Shown: positions 16,372-25,730, numbered from the stretch's first letter. The stretch: DNA of 64,000 nucleotides from an uncultured Prevotellaceae bacterium (GCA_900319525.1 ONOU01000029.1:1-64000); one strand, 5' to 3'. Numbers and translations: made by a program. Notes: generated by a model not told the origin, from the sequence alone.

Positions 16372-18153
16372 TCATATTTTGTTCTCGGCCTTGAGACGCT
16401 CACGGTCCACGTCGATGTAGAGCTCGTCGAGCTGCGCCTGGTCAACGGGGCTGGGAGCATCGAGCATCACGTCGCGTCCACTGTTGTTCTTGGGGAAGGC
16501 GATGCAGTCACGGATGCTGTCCAGACCAGCCATGATGGAGACGAAGCGGTCGAAACCGAATGCCAGACCAGCATGGGGAGGTGCACCGTACTTGAATGCG
16601 TTGATCAGGAAGCCGAACTGAGCCATGGCGCGTTCGGGTGTAAAGCCCAGGATGTCAAACATCTTAGCCTGCAATTTCCCGTCATGGATACGCAGACTGC
16701 CGCCGCCCACCTCGATGCCGTTGCAGACAAAGTCATAGGCCTTGGCGCGCACCTGCTCGGGATGTGTATCCAGCAAGGGGATATCATCGGGATTGGGCAT
16801 GGTGAAGGGATGATGTGTCGCCATCAGGCGCTGCTCCTCATCACTCCACTCAAACAGCGGGAAGTCGATAATCCACAGGCACTCAAACTTGTTCTTGTCC
16901 CTCAAGCCCAAGCGGTCGCCCATCTCCAGGCGCAGGGTGCACAACTGCACGCGCGTCTTGTTGGCATTGTCGCCGCTCATGATGAGCACGAGGTCGCCAT
17001 CGTTAGCCCCCATCTTCTCCTTGAGCTGCTGCCACACAGCGGGCTCATAGAACTTGTCGATGCTGCTCTTGACAGTGCCGTCGGCATTGAACTTGACATA
17101 GACCAGTCCCTTGGCACCCACCTGCGGACGCTTAACGAAGTCCACCAGGCCGTCGAGCTGCTTGCGGGTATAGTCGGCACAGCCGGGTGCACAGATGGCA
17201 CCGATATAGTTGGCCTCGTTGAACACGGGGAATGTGCCAGTACCCTTGAGCACGTCATCGACCTCGACAAAGGTCATGCCGAAACGGCGGTCGGGCTTGT
17301 CGCTACCGTAAAGGCGCATCGCATCGTGCCAGGTCATCTGCTCCAGCTTCTCGGGCAGATCAACACCGCGCACCTTCTTGAACAGATGGCGAGCCAGTCC
17401 CTCAAAGATGTCGATAACATCCTCCTGATCGACAAAGCTCATCTCGCAGTCAATCTGGGTGAACTCGGGCTGACGGTCGGCACGCAGGTCCTCGTCACGG
17501 AAGCACTTGGCAATCTGGAAATAGCGGTCAAATCCTGCCACCATGAGCAGCTGCTTGAGCGTCTGGGGGCTCTGGGGCAAAGCATAGAACTGACCGGGAT
17601 TCATGCGCGAGGGAACGATAAAGTCGCGGGCGCCCTCGGGTGTAGAGCCAATCAGGATAGGCGTCTCCACCTCCAGGAATCCCTTATCATCGAGGTAGTT
17701 GCGAATGAGGATGGCCATATCGTGGCGCAGTTCCAGATTGCGGCGCACAGCATTGCGGCGCAGGTCCAGATAGCGGTATTTCATCCTCAGGTCATCGCCA
17801 CCGTCGGTATTGTCCTCGATGGTGAAAGGCGGAGTGATGCTCTCGCTCAAGATGTTGAGCTTGTCGGCAATGATCTCGATCTCGCCTGTGGGGATGTTTG
17901 CGTTCTTGCTGGAACGCTCGGCCACGGTGCCCACAACCTGGATGACGTATTCACGTCCCAGGTGATTGGCTTGCTCACACAGTTCGGCATTCACCTCATT
18001 GTTAAACACGATTTGGGTGATGCCATAGCGGTCACGCAGGTCCACAAAGGTCATGCCACCCATCTTGCGGGTGCGCTGCACCCATCCTGCCAGAGTCACG
18101 ACTTCGCCCACATTAGCCAAGCGAAGTTCGCCATTTGTCTTGGTTCTGTACAT
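16372..18153 (-). CDS. aspS: Aspartyl-tRNA synthetase
   Basis: This 593-residue enzyme charges tRNA-Asp. The N-terminal OB-fold anticodon domain ([24 protein letters not shown]) is followed by class II motif 2 ([18 protein letters not shown]), a bacterial GAD insertion at about 300-420, and motif 3 ([13 protein letters not shown]). Length and order fit the bacterial type. A minus-strand TAACTTTG at 18216-18209 lies about 55 bases above the start and may be the -7 box. I see no clear -33. Confidence 0.97.
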   Translation of the reverse strand: MYRTKTNGELRLANVGEVVTLAGWVQRTRKMGGMTFVDLRDRYGITQIVFNNEVNAELCEQANHLGREYVIQVVGTVAERSSKNANIPTGEIEIIADKLNILSESITPPFTIEDNTDGGDDLRMKYRYLDLRRNAVRRNLELRHDMAILIRNYLDDKGFLEVETPILIGSTPEGARDFIVPSRMNPGQFYALPQSPQTLKQLLMVAGFDRYFQIAKCFRDEDLRADRQPEFTQIDCEMSFVDQEDVIDIFEGLARHLFKKVRGVDLPEKLEQMTWHDAMRLYGSDKPDRRFGMTFVEVDDVLKGTGTFPVFNEANYIGAICAPGCADYTRKQLDGLVDFVKRPQVGAKGLVYVKFNADGTVKSSIDKFYEPAVWQQLKEKMGANDGDLVLIMSGDNANKTRVQLCTLRLEMGDRLGLRDKNKFECLWIIDFPLFEWSDEEQRLMATHHPFTMPNPDDIPLLDTHPEQVRAKAYDFVCNGIEVGGGSLRIHDGKLQAKMFDILGFTPERAMAQFGFLINAFKYGAPPHAGLAFGFDRFVSIMAGLDSIRDCIAFPKNNSGRDVMLDAPSPVDQAQLDELYIDVDRERLKAENKI

Positions 18154-18298
18154 TGTATTGATGTAGTGTTGAAATTATTGTTTTGTCGTTGTTGTCGTTT
18201 TAAACACACAAAGTTACTACATTCCTGCCACAAATCGGACCTATCGAGCCAAAAAAATGAATTTCGCACCCTTTTACTTGCCTTATCAATAATATTTT

Positions 18299-18480
18299 CT
18301 CTACCGCTGCCTGGCGGCGAAAGTAGGCGGCGTCTCGGAACTGCAAACAAAAAAAATGATTTTTTGTTTGGCACTTCGCTCGACTTGCACTACCGCTGCC
18401 TGACGGCGAAAGTAGGCGGCGTCTCGGAATTGCAAACAAAAAAATTGATTTTTTGTTTGGCACTTCGCTCGACTTGCACT
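18299..18480. repeat. Two tandem copies of a 90-bp unit
   Basis: The units are about 18300-18389 and 18390-18480 and are almost identical. Each contains the words CTGCCTGRCGGCGAAAGTAG, an inverted repeat CAAACAAAAAA/TTTTTTGTTTG and CACTTCGCTCGACTTGCAC. The right copy ends in the tRNA-Pro promoter. The left copy has TACCGCTG where the right has TACCTTTG. No protein is encoded. Confidence 0.85.
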
Positions 18481-18487
18481 ACCTTTG
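18456..18487 (+). promoter_or_regulatory. Promoter of tRNA-Pro
   Basis: TTTG (18456-18459), a 20-base spacer and TACCTTTG (18480-18487) match the consensus and lie 21 bases above the tRNA 5' end. Confidence 0.8.
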
Positions 18488-18508
18488 CACCGCTTTTTAG
18501 AAGAGCAA

Positions 18509-18583
18509 CGGGGTGTAGCGCAGTCCGGTTAGCGCGCCTGCTTTGGGAGCAGGAGGTCCCTGGTTCGAATCCAGGTACCCCGA
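18509..18583 (+). tRNA. tRNA-Pro (anticodon TGG)
   Basis: Folds as a standard cloverleaf of 75 bases. The acceptor stem CGGGGTG pairs with TACCCCG (one G-T), the anticodon stem is CCTGC/GCAGG around TTTGGGA with anticodon TGG, and the T-loop is GGTTCGAATCC. The 3' CCA is not encoded, as is common in Bacteroidota. Confidence 0.97.
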
Positions 18584-18591
18584 CGATAAGG

Positions 18592-18615
18592 GAATGGCGC
18601 ACATGTGCGCCATTC
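18592..18615. other. Perfect 24-base palindrome after tRNA-Pro
   Basis: GAATGGCGCACA followed by its exact complement, without a loop, sits nine bases after the tRNA. It could help end or process the tRNA transcript, or be a protein site. Confidence 0.6.
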
Positions 18616-18623
18616 GTAAATTA

Positions 18624-18661
18624 ACAGGAGCAAGTCCCTCAATGTGGGGACTTGCTCCTGT
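18624..18661. terminator. Bidirectional intrinsic terminator
   Basis: A perfect 15-bp stem (18624-18638 with 18647-18661, ACAGGAGCAAGTCCC) is followed on the plus strand by TTT. It lies between tRNA-Pro and the convergent Omp28 gene. Confidence 0.85.
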
Positions 18662-18697
18662 TTTGATTCTAGCGGTTCGGCTAGTGGTCAGATGAGG

Positions 18698-20539
18698 TTA
18701 GTCAATCCAATTACCAGTCAGCAGGTAATCGATGAGCGTGGTCACATCATCGATCGAGAGCATGCCATCCATATTGGCGTCGCCTCCAGCACTGGGAGCA
18801 TCCTGCCCAGCGAGCAAACAGTCGATGAGGGTTGTCACGTCGCTGATGGTCACCTCGCCGTCACCATCGGCATCGCCACGCACATCGGTAGCCTCGTCAA
18901 ACTCGCCGAGTTTGCGCTTGTTGGCATTGGTAACATAGATGTCGGTCAAGGCATTGCCCAAGGGACGGCTGATGAATGCAACGACATTAAGGTTGTCGGC
19001 GATCCACTCATTGGGGATGTCAACAGTGAACTCATTCTTGTAGCTGTCACCCGTCTTGTTGAGGGCTACACCCTTAACAGTGCCAAGGGCCAGTCGCAAC
19101 ACGTTGTTGTGGACGTAATCGCTACCACCACTAGTCTGAGGATATACCAGACCGTCCTCGGTAATATAGACGGTGAGCTTGCTGTCACTGCCCATAAAGT
19201 CCTCATAGTTGGGCACAGTCTCACCATCGATGGTGATGACAGCCTTACGGGTTTCGGGATCAAAAGTACTGTTCACGTTCACTGTTGCCCATGAGGGAGC
19301 TAGACCTTCTACATAATTCAAGAACTCATTCATTTTTGCGGCCGAAATACCATAGATTCCTCCCAAAACAGTGTTGGCACTCTCGATGCCGGTGCTGCGG
19401 TCAAACGAGCCCTCGGGCCAGCCAGTAAGTCCCTGATACTCCATGATAGAATCGGCCTGAGCTGTGCGGAAGGGATCGGGATTGTTGGGATTCTGAACAT
19501 TGTGAATAGCCACCCATGCGATATCATCACGCATCTGAGTCAAGTTATAGATATTGGCTGTACCTCCCGGGCAATAGGTGCAAGTGGTCGAGGTGAACTG
19601 CTCTACCAGACGCATCTGACGCGTGAAGCCATGCTCAAACACTTTGAACGTAGCCGTCAACGTCACGGGGTTAGCGACAGGTTCTCCCTTAAGGGTTGTC
19701 ATGGTAACCGAGAGCGTGTGCACACCTGCCGATAAACCGTCGGTGCTGACCTCGCCTGTCGATGAAGTATCCTTAAAGGTCAGGTCATTAGTGTTAGTGA
19801 TCGTGGTGATGTGATTGCCATCGATGGCCACGTCAAAGGTCAAATCGCCAGCATTAACAGCACCAGCACCCAGGTTGCGCAACATGAACGAGAAGGGAAT
19901 AGGCGAACCAACCTTGACATTACCCTTCAAGCACATGAGGTTAGTGAACTTGACGATATACTCGGGGAAGTTGTCATTCTCGGCAATGCATTGCAAGCTC
20001 AAGTTACCGCTCACATTCACTCCGTAGTTAGTCCATCTGTTATTCCTGAAATGGAGGCTAGGATAAATGGCATCACCCTGTTGAACCACCGAGAGAGGCG
20101 TTGCAGTTCTACCCTGCTGCTCGTAATCGAATCCGATCCTGAGGCTGTATCCCTCGGGCAGGTCAATGAGATAAGGGGTCTGCAGTTCTATCATATTCCA
20201 TCCCTGTTGCGAGACCTCACACGGCCACTCAGTAATCTGGTCGGTAACTTTTCCATTCGCGTCAACCGGAATGACAAATACACGAGTTACAGGTGTGGAC
20301 TCGGCCAGTCCAACCCTGAAGGCAACAATCTTTGAGCCAATGAACATCGCCAGCTCATCGGCAGTGATGTCGGTAGCTATGGTGTTTTCACCATTTAACA
20401 TAGCCTTTCCCCAGCCCTCTTCGGCCAGGTCATCGGTCGTATAGTGACCCATAATACGTTGATTGGGTTGGAGCGTCAATGCGCCCAGTGTTAACGGCAG
20501 CATCAGGGCTGCCAACATGAGTAATACAGTCTTTTTCAT
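18698..20539 (-). CDS. Omp28-related secreted protein with thioredoxin-like CxxC and dockerin-like tail
   Basis: The protein has 613 residues with a signal peptide (1-19). N-terminal beta-sandwich regions lead to an Omp28 domain starting near 310 with RQMRLVEQFTSTTCTYCPGG. C320 and C323 form a thioredoxin-like CxxC. The C-terminus has two calcium-loop repeats of dockerin type (GDADGDGEVTISDVTTLIDCLLAG and GDANMDGMLSIDDVTTLIDYLLTG). Omp28 proteins are outer-membrane or surface proteins of Bacteroidota. The dockerin pair also ends the C10 protease in this window. It has its own promoter at 20619-20651 and is monocistronic. Confidence 0.9.
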   Translation of the reverse strand: MKKTVLLMLAALMLPLTLGALTLQPNQRIMGHYTTDDLAEEGWGKAMLNGENTIATDITADELAMFIGSKIVAFRVGLAESTPVTRVFVIPVDANGKVTDQITEWPCEVSQQGWNMIELQTPYLIDLPEGYSLRIGFDYEQQGRTATPLSVVQQGDAIYPSLHFRNNRWTNYGVNVSGNLSLQCIAENDNFPEYIVKFTNLMCLKGNVKVGSPIPFSFMLRNLGAGAVNAGDLTFDVAIDGNHITTITNTNDLTFKDTSSTGEVSTDGLSAGVHTLSVTMTTLKGEPVANPVTLTATFKVFEHGFTRQMRLVEQFTSTTCTYCPGGTANIYNLTQMRDDIAWVAIHNVQNPNNPDPFRTAQADSIMEYQGLTGWPEGSFDRSTGIESANTVLGGIYGISAAKMNEFLNYVEGLAPSWATVNVNSTFDPETRKAVITIDGETVPNYEDFMGSDSKLTVYITEDGLVYPQTSGGSDYVHNNVLRLALGTVKGVALNKTGDSYKNEFTVDIPNEWIADNLNVVAFISRPLGNALTDIYVTNANKRKLGEFDEATDVRGDADGDGEVTISDVTTLIDCLLAGQDAPSAGGDANMDGMLSIDDVTTLIDYLLTGNWID

Positions 20540-20618
20540 AAAACAAATCAGTTTATACGGTTATTAAAGTTGAAATGATAATTCGTAAATTGATGGCACA
20601 ATGTTATTAAGCCATCGA

Positions 20619-20651
20619 CAAAATTACACCATTTTGGTTAAAAATCACAAA
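20619..20651 (-). promoter_or_regulatory. Promoter of the Omp28 gene
   Basis: On the minus strand TTTG (20651-20648), a 21-base spacer and TAATTTTG (20626-20619) lie 80 bases above ATG 20539. Confidence 0.7.
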
Positions 20652-20756
20652 TAAAAATGACTTTTTTTTCAAGACTCCGCAAGCGGTAGGAGAAATCGCA
20701 GGCTCGACAGTATAAAAAAAGAGAGAGATAACCTCGCGGATATCTCCCCCTCTAGG

Positions 20757-20830
20757 CGGTGTGTACGTGACTCGAACACGCGACCCCCTGCGTGACAGGC
20801 AGGTATTCTAACCAACTGAACTAACACACC
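20757..20830 (-). tRNA. tRNA-Asp (anticodon GTC)
   Basis: The minus strand folds as a 74-base cloverleaf. The acceptor stem is GGTGTGT/ACACACC with discriminator G, the anticodon arm is CCTGC-CTGTCAC-GCAGG with anticodon GTC, and the T-arm contains GTTCGAGTC. CCA is not encoded. Confidence 0.97.
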
Positions 20831-20857
20831 TGGTTACACTTCTGGCGAAATGCGGTG

Positions 20858-20890
20858 CAAAGATAGTATAAAAGTTTTTAATCGAACAAA
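20858..20890 (-). promoter_or_regulatory. Promoter of tRNA-Asp
   Basis: On the minus strand TTTG (20890-20887), a 21-base spacer and TATCTTTG (20865-20858) lie 27 bases above the tRNA. Confidence 0.8.
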
Positions 20891-20949
20891 TTTTTTGACA
20901 TTTTTTTGACTATCCACACCGATTTTTATCAATTTTGCGCCTTTATTGC

Positions 20950-22239
20950 CTAATTCTTGTCATCGCCACCCACTATCTCGACCTTGATGAGCTCGATGCG
21001 GGCAGCGGTTTTCCGCTCAATGATAAAGCGGTAAGGCTCCAGGTCGATAACGTCACCCACGTTGGGGATAGCCTCCTCCTCGGCCAGGAGATAACCGGCC
21101 AATGTCTGGTAATCGTCGCTCTCGGGGATATCGAGGTGAAACTGCTCGTTGATCTCTTCGATCTCCATACGTCCCGAGAACTCGTAGGTCTTGTCGTCGA
21201 GCTGTCGGGCGACAAGGCGGTTGCGGTCGTGCTCATCCTCGATCTCACCGAAGATTTCCTCTACCAGATCCTCGAGTGTGACCATACCACTCGTTCCGCC
21301 AAACTCATCGATGACGATGGCCATCGAGCGCTTCTCGCCCATGAGCTGCTGCATCATCTTGCGCGCCAGCAGCGCCTCGGGGGCAAACACGACAGGTTTG
21401 AGCCTAGTTTTCCAGTCCACCGTGGTGATAAACAGCTCACTCACCTGGATGAAACCGATGACATCATCGATGCTGCCCTTATAGACAACAATCTTGGACA
21501 ACCCGGAGCGAGTGAACAACTTGACGAGATCGTCACGCGTGGTGTCCTCGACATCGACTGCAACAATCTCGTTGCGGGGCACCATGCAGTCCCTCAACCG
21601 GGTGTCGCTGAAGTCGAGCGCATTCTCAAATATCTTCACCTCGCGCTCAACGGTCTTGTTCTCGTCCTCGCGCTTGTCGATGTTCTCCTGCAAGTAGGCA
21701 TCCAGTTCATCAACCGTGAGCAGGCGCATCCTGGTCGTGTTAATCTTGATGCCGAACAACTTCATCAGCAAAGCTGAGAGCCACTCGGTGAAACGCGATA
21801 TGGGATAGAGCACACAGTACACCATGAACAAGGGAATGGATGCCGTGCGCAACGATGCGTTGGGGTTGATGCGGAAAATCGTCTTGGGAACAAACTCCCC
21901 AAAGATGAGAATAATCAACGTCGCGATAATCGTCTGCACCAGCAGCAGTACAGCCTCGTTGCTCACCCATTGCTGCAGCGGAATCGTCAACAGCCGTGCC
22001 ATGGCCATCGAGTAAACGATATTGGCAATGTTATTGCCAATGAGCAAGGTGGAGATAAACATCTCGCGATTGCGGTAATAAACGTTGAGGATGCGGTTGA
22101 TGATACCTCCGCGGGCCATTTCGATCTCGGCCCTCACCTTATTGGACGAGACAAACGCGATTTCCATGCCCGAGAAAAATGCCGAGCACAGCAGCGCGAT
22201 GAGCGCAACAATCAGCGGTGTTGAATAATTAGGATCCAA
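20950..22239 (-). CDS. CNNM/CBS transporter-associated protein, GldE-like
   Basis: This 429-residue protein has an N-terminal CNNM (DUF21) membrane domain with about four helices (STPLIVALIALLCSAFFSGMEIAFVSS; IGNNIANIVYSMAMARLL). Two CBS domains at about 200-335 (MVPRNEIVAVDVEDTTRDDLVKLF; IDEFGGTSGMVTLEDLVEEIFGEIEDEHD) and a C-terminal CorC_HlyC domain follow. Related proteins handle magnesium or cobalt; the gliding-associated GldE of Bacteroidota has the same layout. It is the last gene of the coaX-lptC cluster, 54 bases after lptC. Confidence 0.9.
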   Translation of the reverse strand: MDPNYSTPLIVALIALLCSAFFSGMEIAFVSSNKVRAEIEMARGGIINRILNVYYRNREMFISTLLIGNNIANIVYSMAMARLLTIPLQQWVSNEAVLLLVQTIIATLIILIFGEFVPKTIFRINPNASLRTASIPLFMVYCVLYPISRFTEWLSALLMKLFGIKINTTRMRLLTVDELDAYLQENIDKREDENKTVEREVKIFENALDFSDTRLRDCMVPRNEIVAVDVEDTTRDDLVKLFTRSGLSKIVVYKGSIDDVIGFIQVSELFITTVDWKTRLKPVVFAPEALLARKMMQQLMGEKRSMAIVIDEFGGTSGMVTLEDLVEEIFGEIEDEHDRNRLVARQLDDKTYEFSGRMEIEEINEQFHLDIPESDDYQTLAGYLLAEEEAIPNVGDVIDLEPYRFIIERKTAARIELIKVEIVGGDDKN

Positions 22240-22293
22240 AATATATCTATAATGTGATGCTTACTATCTCTATAACTATCATGAACAAGCCCG

Positions 22294-22896
22294 TCATCGT
22301 TGTATTGCCCTGGGGGCCGCATTGCCACTGCCGGGATGAGGCATGCGGCTCTCATCGATGGGGAAGATGGCCTCGACCTGCCGCAGCTCGTAGGTGGTGA
22401 GCCGCTCATTGGACTCGTAGCCGTAGCCCTCAATGATGCGTCCCTGCTTCTCGATATGGATAAAGGCGTCGCTGTACAGACGATGCGCATGCTGGTCCCA
22501 CATCAACTCATCGGTGAGGACGACATCGCCCGTGGCATTGGTCATGCGCACATGGCCGGTCAGGGTCCACAACGACTCATTCTTGTCGAAGTAGGCCGAG
22601 TCACACTTGATGGAGGATACGGGTTGGAAATGATCATCCAGCTCCTCGCAGGTCACCCCTTGCGGGAAGGTCCAGTGAGGCCGCTTAGCTTCCTCAAACA
22701 TGTTCCACAGCTTGGCCACAATGCGGTAGCGCGTGTGCCCCGAATCGCTGATGACCGTCTGCACGTCCACCGTCCTCATCGTGGGAATCACCTCGGGGTC
22801 GGTGGCATGGTCCACCACCGGCGTCGTGCCCTCCTTGCAAGAGACCACCCCCAGCACGAGAACCGCCACCAGCACTATGTCGAGCAAGTGTCTCAC
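22294..22896 (-). CDS. lptC: LPS export protein LptC
   Basis: The protein has 200 residues with a lipobox ending at C20 (LVLGVVSC). The body is a beta-jellyroll of OstA type (DSGHTRYRIVAKLWNMFEEAKRPHWTFP; SIKCDSAYFDKNESLWTLTGHVRM; GDVVLTDELMWD). LptC passes LPS from the LptBFG exporter to LptA in the periplasm. As in other Bacteroidota it appears as a lipoprotein rather than having a transmembrane anchor. It starts three bases after the stop of the barrel gene. Confidence 0.9.
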   Translation of the reverse strand: MRHLLDIVLVAVLVLGVVSCKEGTTPVVDHATDPEVIPTMRTVDVQTVISDSGHTRYRIVAKLWNMFEEAKRPHWTFPQGVTCEELDDHFQPVSSIKCDSAYFDKNESLWTLTGHVRMTNATGDVVLTDELMWDQHAHRLYSDAFIHIEKQGRIIEGYGYESNERLTTYELRQVEAIFPIDESRMPHPGSGNAAPRAIQR

Positions 22897-22899
22897 CGG

Positions 22900-24141
22900 T
22901 TAGCGAATGCGGCTCTTCCAGAACCACAGCTCATTGAAATTCACGCCCAGCGTGATATTGAGGTAATTCTCGCTAATCAGCTGCGTGGGACTGCTCTCAC
23001 GGTGCCGCCACTCCAAGCCCAGGTTGACCGTTGTCTTGCCATTGGGGGCAGGGAGGCCCACACCGATGCTGGCACCGTAATCACGGATATTGTTGCCGCT
23101 ATAGTTCAAATAATCGTGATTGTAGAACGCACCTGCGCGGAATGACATGGCGCCCACGTAGCTGCCGCGCTTGTTGGGCGTGTACTGCAGGCCCGCAGCG
23201 ATCTTCCATCGGTCATCAAAGCGCATCGCCTGGGGCTCAAATCCACTGATGGGCTGATACTTGGCGGTGCTCCACTTCTGGAACGTGTAATCGGCCTCGA
23301 TCGTGAGTTTGCGGTTCACATTATAGCTCAATCCCACGCCGATAGATGCAGGCTGCTCATAGTTGCCACTCATCGACGTCATGCCGACGGTGTCCACCTT
23401 GCTGTCCTGTGTATCATAGGAAGTTCCCCACGTGTCACCATGGAAGGACTTCTTGGGCTGGAAAGTAGCGCCCACTGTGACCATGTCACGGCCGTTGGCC
23501 AGCGGCAAGCTATACTGCACACCCACCTGCGCGTTCCAGTCCCTTATCTTCATGCTACGGGTGAAGTAGCTGGACGATGTAGAGGTAATCATGGTCGTGT
23601 TGGTCGTTGTGCCAAAGAGGTAGGCAAAATTCAGGCCCACAGACAGGTTCTTGAGCGGTTCATAACCTACACCGACGAACAGCTGGTTGAAGCCACCGTT
23701 GCCAGAACGCGCCTCACTGCCGCCGTCGATCGTGCCACCGTAGGAATAGCCAACCGACGAATAGGGCAACAGGCCGAATGCCGCGCCCAGGCCCTTAGCG
23801 ACCTTGAAGTGACCGGTCAGGTAGTCCAGCCCGCCGCCAAAGTTGTAGCCCTTGTTGTCGTTCTCTTTGCTCCACAGGTTGGTCAAGTCAATGCCCACGT
23901 CCCACAGGAAGGTGAGCGAGTCAACGTGGGCATAGGAAGCCGGATTCATCACATTGACGATGCGTCCGCCCCTCATGGCGTATCCCACTCCACCCATCGA
24001 GCGCTGTATGCTCGACACGTTGTCGCTGAGCAGGCCATAGCCCATCTTGGAATAGGGCGTGGTCACAATTTGAGCCAGCGAGGCGCCACAGCCCAGGGCC
24101 ATGACGATAAAGGACAAAAATATCTTCTTATTTATTTTCAT
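22900..24141 (-). CDS. Outer membrane barrel protein, OmpP1/FadL-like
   Basis: The protein has 413 residues from ATG 24141, which gives a clean signal peptide (KKIFLSFIVMALGCGASLAQ); ATG 24216 would lie inside the coaX coding region. Many amphipathic strands alternate (YGLLSDNVSSIQRSMGGVGYAMRGG near the start, LNITLGVNFNELWFWKSR near the end). The N-terminal region resembles FadL-type hatch segments, but sequence similarity is weak, so the substrate is open. It overlaps coaX by 14 bases and precedes lptC, an arrangement typical of Bacteroidales. Confidence 0.8.
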   Translation of the reverse strand: MKINKKIFLSFIVMALGCGASLAQIVTTPYSKMGYGLLSDNVSSIQRSMGGVGYAMRGGRIVNVMNPASYAHVDSLTFLWDVGIDLTNLWSKENDNKGYNFGGGLDYLTGHFKVAKGLGAAFGLLPYSSVGYSYGGTIDGGSEARSGNGGFNQLFVGVGYEPLKNLSVGLNFAYLFGTTTNTTMITSTSSSYFTRSMKIRDWNAQVGVQYSLPLANGRDMVTVGATFQPKKSFHGDTWGTSYDTQDSKVDTVGMTSMSGNYEQPASIGVGLSYNVNRKLTIEADYTFQKWSTAKYQPISGFEPQAMRFDDRWKIAAGLQYTPNKRGSYVGAMSFRAGAFYNHDYLNYSGNNIRDYGASIGVGLPAPNGKTTVNLGLEWRHRESSPTQLISENYLNITLGVNFNELWFWKSRIR

Positions 24142-24892
24142 TAGCTTGATTGTATAGGTAGATGCGGTTGAGACCCTCAGCCGCCAGATGTTCGTAATAA
24201 ATGATGTCGGGATCATTCAAGCGGTTGTGCAATAACTTGCCGTCACCTCCAGTGATGAAGACCATCAGGTTGGGATGAGAAAGCTTCAGGTCGGCGATGT
24301 AGCTCTTGACCTCACCGATCAATCCCAGCATCACGCCACTGCGAATGGCGGTCTCGGTGTCATAACCCACCACCGGCGTTTCACCCTCGGCCTCAACCAG
24401 GGGCAGCATTCCCGTGTGCTCATGCAGCGACTTGAAGCGCAGTGCCAGTCCCGGGGCGATGTTGCCGCCGACAAAGCAGCCGTCGCTCTTTATCAGGTCA
24501 AATGTGATGGCCGTTCCTGCATCAATGACCAGCACGTCGCACACGTTGTCCAGGCGCTGTGCCGTCATCCAGGCGCCCACGGCAGTGGCTATGCGGTCCC
24601 GCCCCAGCGTCTGTGGCGTGCGGTAACCCAGCCTGATGGGCATGGGTGTCTCGTGAGTGAGACGCACCACACGGCGGCAACGCTGCTCGGCCAGCTGTTC
24701 GATGCGCTGGCTCGCCGTGCCAGATGCCGTACTGCACACGATGGCAGTTTCGGGCTTGTAAGTACTGATGAAGCGGTCCAACAGACGCACATCACGACGC
24801 ATAAAACGGTTGGTCGCAACGACCTGCGTACCGATGTAAAAAGCCACCTTAACCGAGGTGTTTCCTTGATCTATTGTGAGATTTCCTTTCAT
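24128..24892 (-). CDS. coaX: Type III pantothenate kinase
   Basis: This 254-residue enzyme performs the first step of coenzyme A synthesis. Visible motifs are the phosphate loop TIDQGNTSVKVAFY with D8, GRDRIATAVGAW, and VLVIDAGTAITFDLI with the catalytic Asp, plus GGNIAPGLALRFKSLHEHT. Type III enzymes are insensitive to CoA and need a monovalent cation. It leads an envelope operon (barrel, lptC, gldE-like) and has a promoter directly upstream. Confidence 0.96.
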   Translation of the reverse strand: MKGNLTIDQGNTSVKVAFYIGTQVVATNRFMRRDVRLLDRFISTYKPETAIVCSTASGTASQRIEQLAEQRCRRVVRLTHETPMPIRLGYRTPQTLGRDRIATAVGAWMTAQRLDNVCDVLVIDAGTAITFDLIKSDGCFVGGNIAPGLALRFKSLHEHTGMLPLVEAEGETPVVGYDTETAIRSGVMLGLIGEVKSYIADLKLSHPNLMVFITGGDGKLLHNRLNDPDIIYYEHLAAEGLNRIYLYNQANENK

Positions 24893-24899
24893 TAACCTG

Positions 24900-24930
24900 C
24901 AAAATTACATAAACTATTGGTAACTGCAAA
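24900..24930 (-). promoter_or_regulatory. Promoter of the coaX operon
   Basis: On the minus strand TTTG (24930-24927), a 19-base spacer and TAATTTTG (24907-24900) end only eight bases from ATG 24892, which implies a nearly leaderless transcript. Confidence 0.7.
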
Positions 24931-24949
24931 AATTATCTGGCCGGTTAAG

Positions 24950-25339
24950 CTATCTTTCTGTTTTATTGAGTTCTCGGTCAATCATCCAGCTGGCATAAAT
25001 CTGCATTATCAGGCCGGCCAGCAGAAAGGCGATCCAGTCATTGGTGCCTTGTGAAATAAACATCATCAGCGCACTGGCACAGTACAGGATGCCGCTGGAA
25101 ATGAGAATGCGGTGCAGGCGCTTGATGCGCAATGAGGGCCCACGGTACAGACCCAGGATGCGTGCCACGAGCACGATAACCGCGCCGGCAGCAAATGCCC
25201 AGCGCATCCATTCCTGATTGATGTTGAGCAGTGGCAACAGTGCCATCACTGCCATAATGAGCAGCCCGATGATTACCAGAACATCCGGGTAGCCACCATT
25301 GCCCTTGAGGTTGTTATTGTCATGCGTTGCCATCGTCAT
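24950..25339 (-). CDS. Small four-helix membrane protein
   Basis: This 129-residue hydrophobic protein has about four predicted membrane helices (VLVIIGLLIMAVMALLPLL; WAFAAGAVIVLVARILGLY; ILISSGILYCASALMMFI; WIAFLLAGLIMQIYASWMI) and a hydrophilic N-terminus. I do not recognise the family. It starts one base past the ftsB-like stop and is therefore the last gene of the trmD/ftsB group. Close coupling to a divisome gene suggests an envelope role, but that is only context. Confidence 0.75.
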   Translation of the reverse strand: MTMATHDNNNLKGNGGYPDVLVIIGLLIMAVMALLPLLNINQEWMRWAFAAGAVIVLVARILGLYRGPSLRIKRLHRILISSGILYCASALMMFISQGTNDWIAFLLAGLIMQIYASWMIDRELNKTER

Positions 25340-25340
25340 C

Positions 25341-25649
25341 TCAGGGTATGTCGGTCATATACACTTCCTCATTGACACGTTTCATGCCATACTTTTCACG
25401 CACGAGGCGCTCCAGCGTCTCGTTGTCGGTATTGAGTTCCTGGACCTTGGCATCATACATGGCCGCGGAGTCCTCATTGTTCTTGATCTGGCTCTTGAGG
25501 TCGTTGATCTGGGAGCGATACTTGCTGATGCGCATGTAGTTGTTGTCGCCAAAGAACAACAGCAAAACCACAAAGGCCAGAAAGATGAGCAACGGGATGT
25601 TGAGCCATCGTGGTATCCACTTGGGACGTTGAAAATTAAAGGGTGACAT
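25341..25649 (-). CDS. FtsB/DivIC-like septum formation initiator protein
   Basis: The protein has 102 residues: a short cytoplasmic segment, one membrane helix (IPLLIFLAFVVLLLFFG), a periplasmic coiled coil (MRISKYRSQINDLKSQIKNN) and the family ending LERLVREKYGMKRVNEEVYM. Members bridge early and late cell-division proteins. Its leader is the degenerate ACTAACAACT repeat shared with other minus-strand genes here. Confidence 0.9.
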   Translation of the reverse strand: MSPFNFQRPKWIPRWLNIPLLIFLAFVVLLLFFGDNNYMRISKYRSQINDLKSQIKNNEDSAAMYDAKVQELNTDNETLERLVREKYGMKRVNEEVYMTDIP

Positions 25650-25655
25650 ATGGTG

Positions 25656-25730
25656 TAGTTGTTAGTTGTTAGTTTTAAGTTGTTAGTTTTAAGTTGTAAG
25701 TTGTTAGTCCTTTGTTGTTTGTCCTTAGTT
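25656..25730. repeat. ACTAACAACT-type repeat, copy 3
   Basis: At least eight TTAGTTGTTAG / TTTTAAGTTG words follow each other from just above the ftsB-like start to the trmD stop, which the array overlaps. It is the longest copy in the window. Confidence 0.7.

Noticed and set aside
18200-18463. Minus-strand frames with repeated MPNKKS starts
   Set aside because: They are produced by the 90-bp tandem repeat and have no independent coding signal.
16300-18624. A 774-codon open frame on the plus strand
   Set aside because: It is the antisense of aspS, whose minus-strand product is a complete, recognisable synthetase; codon bias alone keeps the opposite frame open.
18698-18860. Dockerin repeats as evidence for a cellulosome
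   Set aside because: No cohesin, scaffoldin or cellulase gene is present in the window, and the carriers are an Omp28 protein and a protease.
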